Shown here: positions 35,601 to 39,850 of the stretch, in pieces
Layout of the letters: the number at the start of each line of letters is the position of its first letter
How positions within the stretch are numbered: position 1 is the stretch's first letter
NCBI RefSeq assembly: GCF_950023065.1
Contig: NC_088677.1
Coordinates: 24,077,230 to 24,141,229, forward strand
Source of the DNA: Planococcus citri
Lineage: Eukaryota > Arthropoda > Insecta > Hemiptera > Pseudococcidae
Reading direction: 5' to 3'
DNA: 64,000 nt
Made by a program: the position numbers and the translations under genes
Notes under the pieces: model-generated
Seen by the model: only the letters and a program-made list of their open reading frames with translations
Databases searched by the model: none
What the model was told of the DNA's origin: nothing

Positions 35601-37034
35601 GCGTTTATTGGACACCCTCTTGACTGTTTCAGGTGGTTTCCACAAAATTCAAAAGTACGAGTTCAAAAGTAAATTTTGGTAAATTTGCAAATTCCAACCA
35701 AAAAAAAAAAATCAAATTCTTAGAGAACGTTCAATAATGAGCGAGTTTTTCGACAAGACATCGTTTTGTGTGTCTAAACGACCACTCGACTCGAAATTAA
35801 TCGCAATTTAACCTTTTTGGAGTCTCCAGTGAATTTTAAAATTTTTCCAGAAATTTCGAACCACTTTGAAGAGGCCAAAAATGAACTTTAGGACTTCAAA
35901 CTTTGATTGGTGTTTATTGGGCACCCTCTCTACCGTTTTAAGAGATTATTGCGAAATTCCAAGAGTGTTTGTTCAAAAGTGATTTTTTGACCAATTTTTA
36001 AATTCAAAACTGAATGAAAAAAAAACAAATTTTCAAAAAAATTACACAATGAACATTTTTTTTGAAAAGATATGGTTTGGTGTGATACATCATCACTTGT
36101 TTCAAAAACAATCTCAATTTGACAGTTTTTGGATTCTTCTGCGAGTTTTCAAATTTCTCCAAAAATTTCAAATCACTCTGATAAGTCAAAAATGAACCTG
36201 ACCAATTCATCTAGAAAGGTCGAGAATGGTGCCCAATGATAAGTTATGGATTCTAAGTCTCTTCAAAGTGATTTGAAATTTCTGGAGAGAATTGAAAAAT
36301 TGCTGCAGGGTCCAGTTGCTGGTGTGTGGGAGTTTGATTAAACACATTATTCACTATCACATTGATTCATTTGTCTCAAAAAAAATGTATATTTCGTAAA
36401 AATATTTTGAAGGTTTCCTTGCTACTGATTTTTTGAATTTTTAAAATTTTCAAAAATTCTCCAAAAATCCAAAAATGACTTTTGAGGGCTTTAACCTAGT
36501 AAAAAATGATTGCAATCTCTTTTTGATTGAGAAGAAGAACTTTCGATTTAATGACACAGCCTCCGATGGTTATTTTATTCCTGTATTTCTCACTAATGAT
36601 ATGCAAATGCATACTTATTACCTATCTATCTTTAAATGCATATAAAGCTATAGAGGTGTGCTTCTCAAATTAGAAATTTGTTCGATATCCCAAACTTGGT
36701 CGAGGTATGAATCAGTATTACGAGTACAATGTAAAATAAAATTAGACCAAGTTGCAAGTAAACAATCACACGTTCTACCAGCTACAAATAAGTATAGGCT
36801 GCTGCCATACTTACCAAATTTGGACGAAAAGGCGTTCTCACTATGAAACGTCCAATTTCCATCTTTGACTTGCAACGACGACGGCTGCTGTGCAGAAGTG
36901 GTATCGAATTTATCACTCGAAGACGAAAACACTTTCAGACCGATGGGAAAGGAAACAATTAAAAATAAGGCTATCGCGATCACGATTACAACAGCTACAG
37001 TAAAAGAAGGCAATCGTTTTAGATTCGAAGTCAT
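11593..37034 (-). CDS. ADAMTS9-like: ADAMTS metalloprotease with GON domain (GON-1/ADAMTS9/20 type), 30 coding exons
   Basis: Extracellular zinc metalloprotease; family members cleave proteoglycans and matrix proteins and act in secretion and tissue remodelling. I joined 30 exons by hand. Every junction keeps phase and has GT/AG ends, giving 5490 nt, 1829 aa plus stop. Domains: hydrophobic N-terminal segment ~10-33; prodomain to ~330, ending in an acidic run and the furin site RRRKKR; catalytic domain with HELGHTFNMPHD at ~491-502 and a Met-turn in RVMSTQL; disintegrin-like ~550-650; first TSP1 ~652-706; Cys-rich ~710-815 (GTTCGTNTYD, CGVCGGDNSTC); spacer ~815-950; ten more TSP1 repeats (W..W, CSxxCG) ~950-1610; GON domain ~1617-1829 (SFQKLRLNITTLEV, GSFSVNLKGTGLRI, CAGYCAAC). 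The GON domain is diagnostic of the GON-1/ADAMTS9/20 branch. Catalytic residues look intact. 5' UTR, transcription start and poly(A) site are not resolved; AATAAA on the minus strand at 10651-10656 is one possible signal. Confidence 0.93.
11864..12060 (-). CDS. ADAMTS exon 29: GON domain
   Basis: Residues 1734-1799. VPFGEAADCYSMLSCAGGSF and SVNLKGTGLRISSSTSW match the conserved GON block (PFGxAGDCYSxxxCPQGxFSINLxGTGxxxxxxxxW). Phase 0 out. Confidence 0.95.
12157..12317 (-). CDS. ADAMTS exon 28: GON domain middle
   Basis: Residues 1680-1733. RSCPCMKESTFKSGKTSFQK, then LRLNITTLEVN corresponds to the family block CxCxxDxxxAGxTxFxKIRxD. Phase 1 out, donor GTATGT. Confidence 0.9.
12402..12591 (-). 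CDS. ADAMTS exon 27: GON domain start
   Basis: Residues 1617-1679. EPSSCEEVKRKFKLYVDREY, then ISIYCHRMWSDSPAEYLTLP. This is the GON opening (family: SCxEV...DGEYxLxVxGxxIxIYCxxMxxxxPxEYxxL). Phase 2 out. Confidence 0.94.
12659..12797 (-). CDS. ADAMTS exon 26: TSP1-11
   Basis: Residues 1571-1616. CNAPCGGKGKQKRKLACFHY, then HCRFKHRPIRRRHCTLYK: a very basic last TSP1. Two donors keep phase 1 into exon 27: GTTAGT (chosen, it keeps the final CTLYKC Cys pattern) and an earlier GTACAT. An in-frame stop follows just beyond, so the exon cannot run longer. Confidence 0.82.
12903..13112 (-). CDS. ADAMTS exon 25: TSP1-10 / start of TSP1-11
   Basis: Residues 1501-1570. CSVTCGIGVQKRTVQC, CKLNYC, then WVPEAWSE. 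Phase 0-0, donor GTGTGT. Confidence 0.92.
13190..13390 (-). CDS. ADAMTS exon 24: TSP1-9 / start of TSP1-10
   Basis: Residues 1434-1500. CSRSCGSGWKIRPVVC, MTCNVEPC, then WTISDWTP. Phase 0-0, donor GTAAGT. Confidence 0.92.
13517..13786 (-). CDS. ADAMTS exon 23: TSP1-8, Ser/Thr linker, start of TSP1-9
   Basis: Residues 1344-1433. GISVRNVWCEMNSVQVEENY completes TSP1-8. A ~40-residue Ser/Thr/Ala/Pro-rich linker (possible O-glycan region) precedes WRPGKWGE. Phase 0-0, donor GTATGT. Confidence 0.9.
13887..14090 (-). CDS. ADAMTS exon 22: TSP1-7 / start of TSP1-8
   Basis: Residues 1276-1343. CSTSCGIGEKTRVVRC, CSLPPCP, then WKTTEWSQCSSSCGY. Here the exon end lies after the CSSSCG motif, unlike its neighbours. 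Phase 0-0, donor GTATGC. Confidence 0.9.
14212..14436 (-). CDS. ADAMTS exon 21: TSP1-6 / start of TSP1-7
   Basis: Residues 1201-1275. CSVSCGIGYRTRMVRC and CFLPDC, a Thr/Gln/Asn-rich linker, then WVPEDWQP. Phase 0-0, donor GTAAGT. Confidence 0.92.
14509..14709 (-). CDS. ADAMTS exon 20: TSP1-5 / start of TSP1-6
   Basis: Residues 1134-1200. CSVTCGLGHRSRNVRC, a short Thr/Pro linker (PVPKTTEVPLP), then WTAGAWSD. Donor GTTGGT is atypical. The following 72-nt intron has no stop and is a multiple of three. Confidence 0.86.
14786..14950 (-). CDS. ADAMTS exon 19: TSP1-4 / start of TSP1-5
   Basis: Residues 1079-1133. Begins CNVSCGNGIQTREATC and ends WSTSEWSR. First of a run of phase 0-0 exons, each running from the CSxxCG of one TSP1 to the Trp motif of the next. 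Donor GTTAGT. Confidence 0.9.
15110..15290. repeat. GATC-rich repeat in ADAMTS intron 18
   Basis: Words such as GATTAGATCATATCTGACAA and AACTTGATCAGACCCAATCA. Falls wholly within intron 18. Confidence 0.6.
15431..15653 (-). CDS. ADAMTS exon 18: TSP1-3 and Trp motif of TSP1-4
   Basis: Residues 1004-1078. RWNVISQSECSSLCGVGYRN starts TSP1-3, which has an enlarged middle loop before IECQHIQKPSEKQSCYGNC. WKYGEWRS starts TSP1-4. Ends in phase 0. Confidence 0.9.
15775..15870. repeat. GATC-rich repeat in ADAMTS intron 17
   Basis: ATCAGATCAGATCTGATCAG near 15822 is almost perfectly self-complementary. Confidence 0.75.
16007..16133 (-). CDS. ADAMTS exon 17: TSP1-2
   Basis: Residues 962-1003. KKHKIIRCIRRDTNNQVSDE, then SCVGLPKP and DCNEHC complete TSP1-2. 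Phase 2 out, donor GTAAGT. Confidence 0.9.
16522..16818 (-). CDS. ADAMTS exon 16: spacer and start of TSP1-2
   Basis: Residues 863-961. LNGNWSITRYYKEINYEGVT, then ISYTG and the beta strands of the spacer. VPISPQNYFSWQVAEKWTPC opens the next TSP1. Donor GTTTGT is weak, but frame and homology agree. Phase 1. Confidence 0.9.
16875..17035. repeat. GATC-rich repeat in ADAMTS intron 15
   Basis: More degenerate copy: CAGATTTAATTGGATTTGG and GATTAGATTTGATCATCCC. Confidence 0.5.
17087..17260 (-). CDS. ADAMTS exon 15: end of Cys-rich, start of spacer
   Basis: Residues 805-862. DSCGVCGGDNSTCKKV is diagnostic of ADAMTS. It is followed by the spacer start YNYVAIIPAGASNINIQL (family: VxxIPxGAxxIxI). Phase 1 at both ends. 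Confidence 0.95.
   Translation of the reverse strand: MVAVFAEVITALVRKYIKIMLHHASSLATIMLPLYQLVLQISTFNYALYNTKKAKII
17299..19350. mobile_element. 2.05-kb foldback element in ADAMTS intron 14
   Basis: Terminal repeats TAGTCCGGCATATGACAATA and its inverse, flanked by TAA on both sides (17296-17298, 19351-19353), as for PIF/Harbinger-type insertions. The arms pair without gaps at least over 17507-17901 with 18745-19139, and approximately over ~850 bp each. The mirrored open frames (74 and 92 codons) differ by one residue each, so they are one DNA sequence seen twice, not genes. Related to 5453-6993. Confidence 0.85.
19390..19581 (-). CDS. ADAMTS exon 14: Cys-rich domain
   Basis: Residues 741-804. 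CQSLYCRAEGTGHYYDLQNK, VIDGTTCG, DMCVNGICTKAGCDHVLNSN: the signature Cys-rich block CKLxC...DGTxCG...CVxGxCxxxGCDxxLxS. Acceptor TCCTACGCAG; donor GTCAGT, phase 1. Followed by the foldback-bearing intron. Confidence 0.93.
19695..19780 (-). CDS. ADAMTS exon 13: start of Cys-rich domain
   Basis: Residues 712-740 (86 nt). AEQCAKHNGNAFGLNYLPRD, then VRWVPYHY, matching 'REEQCAxxNG...W.P'. Acceptor TCATATAG, donor GTAAGA, phase 1 out. Confidence 0.92.
19869..20030 (-). CDS. ADAMTS exon 12: TSP1-1
   Basis: Residues 658-711. ECSRSCGGGIKHAYRNCDSP, then GGKFCLGRR and SCNIKECP: a canonical central TSP1 with six Cys. Ends MDFR, as usual before the Cys-rich domain. Phase 2. Confidence 0.94.
20102..20283 (-). 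CDS. ADAMTS exon 11: disintegrin-like domain and start of TSP1-1
   Basis: Residues 598-657. CSMLWCCEMNN, then PPAEGTPCGDSHWCQQGECV (family: PxxxGTxCGxxxWCxxGxCV), then GGWGPWQP, the Trp motif opening the first TSP1. Ends in phase 2 at GTAAGT. Confidence 0.93.
20390..20480. repeat. GATC-rich repeat in ADAMTS intron 10
   Basis: GATCTGATCACATCTAAC and AACTGATCAGATTCGATCAT, preceded by a G-run at 20371-20385. Confidence 0.65.
20579..20732 (-). CDS. ADAMTS exon 10: disintegrin-like domain
   Basis: Residues 546-597. TGNGFCLHD, then LPGETYSKDKQCEVTWGKGF, matching the family pattern GxGxCLxD...LPGxxYxxDxQCxLxFG. Phase 2 in, phase 0 out at GTGAGT. Confidence 0.92.
20839..20988 (-). CDS. ADAMTS exon 9: rest of zinc motif and Met-turn
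   Basis: Residues 496-545. Joined to exon 8 it completes HELGHTFNMPHD; Asn at the usual Gly position is also known in ADAMTS9. RVMSTQLGSNTHPWKWSACS carries the Met-turn. Donor GTACGT, phase 2. Confidence 0.92.
21120..23530. repeat. ~248-bp AT-rich tandem array filling ADAMTS intron 8
   Basis: The phrase TACTCATGTTTTGT recurs near 21543, 21784, 22041, 22283, 22531 and 22783 (spacing 241-257). Units are built from CAAAATTGYAAAAAA words. All open frames here are Lys/Phe/Asn-rich artefacts. The array separates the exons that code for the two halves of the zinc motif. Confidence 0.85.
23639..23791 (-). CDS. ADAMTS exon 8: catalytic domain, first half of zinc motif
   Basis: Residues 445-495. Ends with GLTTAFTIAHELGH, giving two zinc-binding His and the catalytic Glu. 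The stretch before it, GMMCRSRCCAVVRDNG, has more Cys and Arg than the usual GMCxPxxSCxIxEDxG. Ends in phase 2 inside the zinc motif. Confidence 0.93.
23874..24100 (-). CDS. ADAMTS exon 7: catalytic domain
   Basis: Residues 370-444. Shows VNKIFKDKSIGNRLHITVVN and TLNDTFNDFCQWQH, the typical block TLxxFCxWQ, then HYDCALHLTR, the conserved 'HHDxAxLLTR' strand with Cys in place of the usual Thr. Ends in phase 2. Confidence 0.93.
24185..24507 (-). CDS. ADAMTS exon 6: acidic linker, furin site, start of catalytic domain
   Basis: Residues 262-369. A run of about 15 Asp/Asn/Glu residues is encoded by a GAT/GAC microsatellite. It is followed by RRRKKR (cleavage expected after ~residue 330), then SVENIVELMVAIDYEMVRFH, the first strand of the metalloprotease domain. 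Ends in phase 0. Confidence 0.9.
24508..25779. other. ADAMTS intron 5, no other feature seen
   Basis: 1.27 kb, AT-rich and mostly unique. Minus-strand ORFs running from exon 6 into this intron are read-through. Confidence 0.6.
25780..25963 (-). CDS. ADAMTS exon 5: prodomain C-terminal part
   Basis: Residues 201-261. Starts TGHIRSDNGSYFVEPAEP, the block that follows CNGM in the family. The late Cys in THAQCAL is a possible cysteine-switch residue, although the usual following Gly is Ala here. Leaves in phase 1 at GTAAAT. Confidence 0.88.
26290..26890. repeat. GATC-rich repeat in ADAMTS intron 4, split by a MITE
   Basis: Many words such as CCAGATCTGATCAGGTC and TCTGATGAGATCTGGTCAG. The hAT-like MITE at 26354-26621 sits inside it. 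Confidence 0.8.
26354..26621. mobile_element. hAT-like MITE with perfect 8-bp target duplication
   Basis: Termini CAGGCCCATAGCCAG and inverse CTGGCTACGGGTCTG. AATCTCCT is duplicated exactly at 26346-26353 and 26622-26629. 268 bp, non-coding, with a C-run near 26546. Inserted into GATC-rich repeat, hence younger than it. Confidence 0.85.
27200..27640. repeat. AT-rich CAAAATT/TTTTTGAC low-complexity array in intron 4
   Basis: Repeated phrases like GACAAATTTGACAATAAACG and GAGACTTTTTGACAAATT, the same word type as the arrays at 1-1050 and 53090-55160. Confidence 0.55.
27655..28635. mobile_element. Foldback element with ~190-250 bp arms in intron 4
   Basis: The left arm, with GAGTCGACCC (~27765) and TCTCCGGAGGGGTGCTCC (~27836), is mirrored by GGAGCATCCCCTCCGGAGA (~28462) and GGGTCGAC (~28537). 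The outer part (AAGAGCC...GATAAGA) is mirrored to ~28625. Ends approximate. Confidence 0.7.
28641..28896. repeat. 256-bp palindrome in intron 4
   Basis: Arms from ATATCGTCGGTTTCCAATTC inward to TAAGTAGGTACTCAT are mirrored with few differences around a ~40-nt A/T-rich loop (28753-28793). Abuts the foldback at 27655-28635. Confidence 0.8.
28897..30033. other. Rest of ADAMTS intron 4, mostly unique
   Basis: No exon recognised. The 29283-29705 stretch is higher-complexity, with an 82-codon plus-strand ORF (MFIRNRRTIIEIWQTLDRVN...) antisense to the gene. It may be chance. Confidence 0.4.
30034..30162 (-). CDS. ADAMTS exon 4: prodomain
   Basis: Residues 158-200. Contains GCYYSGTLRNQSNSKVVVSL and CNGM, the hallmark prodomain block CYYSG...SxVxLSxCxGM. 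Phase 0 at both ends, donor GTAAGT. Confidence 0.9.
30266..30390 (-). CDS. ADAMTS exon 3: prodomain
   Basis: Residues 116-157. Contains EFHAFGQLFHLMLEHDSGFA, the conserved beta-rich motif of ADAMTS prodomains (family pattern FxAFGQxFHLxLxxDxxF). Enters in phase 1 and leaves in phase 0 at GTGCGT. Confidence 0.88.
30595..31660. repeat. GATC-rich repeats in ADAMTS intron 2
   Basis: Clusters near 30640-30695, 30935-31200 and 31475-31660, e.g. GATCTGATCTGATCTGATGT near 31624. Interrupted by a poly-T tract (30704-30718). Confidence 0.75.
31735..32420. repeat. CGAT-rich tandem repeat, ~265-285 bp unit
   Basis: The phrase ACGTATCGATTTGTTTGCGA starts near 31762, 32027 and 32313. About 2.3 units rich in AAAATCGATTAATCGAA words. 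Falls in intron 2. Confidence 0.85.
32421..33644. other. Rest of ADAMTS intron 2, no exon seen
   Basis: AT-rich, with C-run 32505-32514. The small ORFs are of biased composition. Confidence 0.5.
33645..33770 (-). CDS. ADAMTS exon 2: prodomain
   Basis: Residues 74-115, including IRPIKVTPVWPANLEENV. Acceptor TTCCGATAG, donor GTAAGC, phase 1 in and 1 out. Too divergent to recognise alone; placed by frame continuity with exons 1 and 3. Confidence 0.72.
34600..36320. repeat. ~327-bp tandem repeat in ADAMTS intron 1
   Basis: GGCATTTTCTGATTT recurs near 34618, 34944 and 35273, and a variant near 35600 (spacing 326-329). Units contain TTGAGCCATTCTGGAGC and TTTCTCCAGAAATTTCAAA. The last two units are more diverged. 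Confidence 0.85.
36815..37034 (-). CDS. ADAMTS exon 1: start codon and hydrophobic N-terminus
   Basis: Residues 1-73. The first in-frame ATG is at 37034; an in-frame stop lies upstream. After MTSNLKRLPS comes ~24 hydrophobic residues with no acidic residue, either a long signal peptide or a type II anchor. Ends in phase 1 at a GTAAGT donor. The next exon restores the frame exactly (G + AA = Glu). Sequence is poorly conserved, so this exon rests on splice and frame logic. Confidence 0.72.
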
Positions 37035-37258
37035 TCTTGTAATTAGCACTACTGCAGCTACCGCAGTCGTCGTCTCCGCTGCTGTTTATGAACTGACGGA
37101 CGAGAGTTCGTAGGACGACTAAATGTCTAGACAGCACTACGAAGATGCCTAATAGCAAGTACTTTAATCATGACGCTGCTACATGATCGCGTCCATTTAA
37201 TTCCGCTCCGTATATATGTACGAGTACAATTCGATGACTCACTATATAATTGAATACA
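37035..37258. promoter_or_regulatory. Immediate upstream region of the ADAMTS start codon
   Basis: Unique sequence; should contain 5' UTR or promoter if exon 1 is right. An in-frame stop lies ~80 nt upstream of the ATG. No TATA box or initiator can be assigned. Confidence 0.3.
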
Positions 37259-37594
37259 ATGCAACGAAGCTTATGGCTGCTGGGATTGCAACTACCCGTA
37301 CTCGGGTATTATGGTTCGTCGGTGCTTGTAGAGTTCAATGATTTTGATCTTTTTAAGCTGAGTAGACTGGAATATGGTATGCACCTGGATAGAAAGAGCG
37401 GTGTAGTTGGAGATGATTTTGGATTACACTTTCGTAAATGTAAGATATCCAATCCATATGTACGAGTTTTGTACCTACTTATGAGTCTAGGAGATCGTAT
37501 CCAATCATTTATTCTCATTAGACGATCATGGTCACATCCTAGTCTGAGAGATGAAGCTGAGTTGGTCTACCGATTTGAATTTGCTGTTCCTTAA
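37259..37594 (+). CDS. Unrecognised 111-aa ORF divergent from ADAMTS
   Basis: ATG-initiated: MQRSLWLLGLQLPVLGYYGS, later GVVGDDFGLHFRKCKI and SHPSLRDEAELVYRFEF. Composition is protein-like and the first 20 residues resemble a signal peptide. Head-to-head with ADAMTS, ~225 bp apart. No family recognised; may be chance or part of the ADAMTS 5' UTR region. Confidence 0.25.
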   Translation: MQRSLWLLGLQLPVLGYYGSSVLVEFNDFDLFKLSRLEYGMHLDRKSGVVGDDFGLHFRKCKISNPYVRVLYLLMSLGDRIQSFILIRRSWSHPSLRDEAELVYRFEFAVP

Positions 37595-37699
37595 AAGACG
37601 ACCAAGTTTCCAAGACCTGCAAATAAAAATCATATTTAGATTGTACCTAATATTCTGTATGGTTTTATATGCAAATAAATGATAATTGACAAAAAAAAA

Positions 37700-38250
37700 T
37701 AGGAATCAGATAATCTCAGAAAAATTTTTGGATCCCATCTACCTATGTAGATTCTTAATGATTATCTGAGCTGGATCAGAATTTGTGTATTTATGATGAG
37801 ATTGAGATCCAGTTGCATCAGATTGGATCTTCTCACTACTCGAATCTAATCAGATCTGATCAGATTCGTACTTTCCATGGATATTTGACTTGGCCTGGCC
37901 AGATCAAAGTTTTAATTGGATTAAATCTATTCAAACTTGATCAGATGCAACGGGGGAGATCTGATTAGATCTGACCAGATCAGAATGATAAGATCAGGTC
38001 AGATTGGTCAGATCAGATCAGACTTGTACATTCCTAGGAATGAATTCAATTTGACCTAACCAGATCTAAAATCAGGATCGCTGATTAGATCAAAGTTTTG
38101 ATCATCCAACTGGGAAGACCGGATCGAATTTGATCAGATCTGAATAAATCTAATCTGATTGGATGATTGCAACTGAATAGAATTGGTCACATCCGATTAA
38201 ACACATCTGATAAGATTAAACAGAAGAAACCTGATCAAATCTGGATCTGG
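37700..38250. repeat. GATC-rich repeat, longest patch
   Basis: Dense words such as AATCAGATCTGATCAGATTC (~37848) and GGTCAGATCAGATCAGACTT (~38008). Lies just upstream of the protease gene. Confidence 0.8.
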
Positions 38251-39180
38251 CCAGGAAAAATACTCCTTTCTGCTCGATGGTATTTTTCAGAAAAGTCAGG
38301 AATAAATACCTATTTTTTTGGTCTGAAGATTTTCCCAAAAATTTAAAATTCCAATTTTATACGTACTTAATTAAAATTGAGCAACAAATTAAAAACTTCG
38401 ACTTTTCAATTTTTGAACGTTCAAATTTGAAAATGGGGAAAAAATACCAAAACATAAATTTTAAATTTTTTGGATCATGAATTTTTATGCTTGGTATTAT
38501 TTTTTGAAGTCTCCTGAATGGTTCTTCAGAACTAATTTGAGAACAAACCCAGCAGGAAATTTTGACATGCTACAAATTTTTAAAATTCAAGGTTTTAATA
38601 AAATATTATAAAATTTTTTCTGATGCTATAAAGTTGCAATCTTTTATTTCCTTTTGTGAAATAGAATTTTTGGTCATCGACACAGGTGTGATAGAGCCAA
38701 CTCCTCCATAAAAATATAATTTGCCTCCCCTTTAATTTTAACAGCGAAATTTTAACACGAGGCAGTCTCAAAATATGATGTTTGCATAGGTGCCTTGTCA
38801 CCTTGTGTATTTTTAAAATTATTCTTTTATTAACAATCCACATTTTGGTTCTTTGTTTCAGGTGAGCAATGAATTTCAAACGAGATATTTTAGAATGAGA
38901 AAAACTGAAAAAGTATATACCTTTCGTAAGCTTATTATTAGTGAAAATAGAACTATTCGTGTTATTTTCCATTTTCAACACTAAAAGTAGGTAGTTGAAA
39001 AAAAACTGTCGATCTCAAAAAAGAGATAAAAACCACTTTTTCAAGCCACAACATTGAAAATAATGAGTTCGAATATTGAATCCAAACTAGTACAATTTTT
39101 TTTTGCAATTTTGTTGCTCCCACCTTTTCCCTTCTTCTAGTTGGTTTTTATGGGAGAAAGTCCATAAATATTTTAACTCC
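38251..39180. other. AT-rich, no gene seen
   Basis: The minus-strand 128-codon ORF at 38595-38981 is Lys/Ile/Phe-rich with no recognisable domain; treated as chance. Confidence 0.45.
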
Positions 39181-39850
39181 TAACTTGAAATTTAAGGATG
39201 CTCCCAAAGTTGAAACAAATTAAAAAATGAAAAGGATTCAATTCATCCAACCAAAATTCATTTTTAGAAAACTGAACTTGATCAAAGTCGGTAATTTTTT
39301 TTTTGAAAATTTCTCCATTCTGTATCTAAATATATACTTTTAAATACCTCGGTTCTGAAACAAGGTTTATACAATTGTACGGAGCCCTCCCTCCCAAATA
39401 AACTGGAAAAATACAAAAAAAAATTAATACAACAACAAAAGTTGAAGTCTGTGAGAATTTTTGAAAATTTTCTCACTTCTTGTCAGAATTATTTTAAAAC
39501 AACCCTATTTTGAAGAAAAAATAGATCGGTTCCCCAAACAATGTTTGATTCAATTGTGGGGACCCCCCCAAAATTGAAGAAAATGTTTACAAAAATACGA
39601 ATAAAAACTTCAAGTACATAATTATGTGAAAATTTTTAAAAATTGTATCACTTTTGGTCGCAATCTTTTTGAACAACCCCATTGTTGAAAAAAAAACCTA
39701 CCCCTGCCTTCCAAACTATGTTAATTCGATTGTATGGAGCCCCCCCCCCTCCAAAAAAGTTCGAAAAAAATCAACTTGAAAAATTGAAATCTAGAAAATT
39801 TTTCAACTGATGAAAATCCTTCTAAACAATCGTGTTATTCTTCTGGAAAA
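39180..39850. repeat. ~178-bp tandem repeat with C-runs
   Basis: CAATTGTACGGAGCCCTCC-like phrases recur near 39373, 39553 and 39729. AACAACCC-like phrases recur near 39499 and 39674. About three diverged units. Confidence 0.7.
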
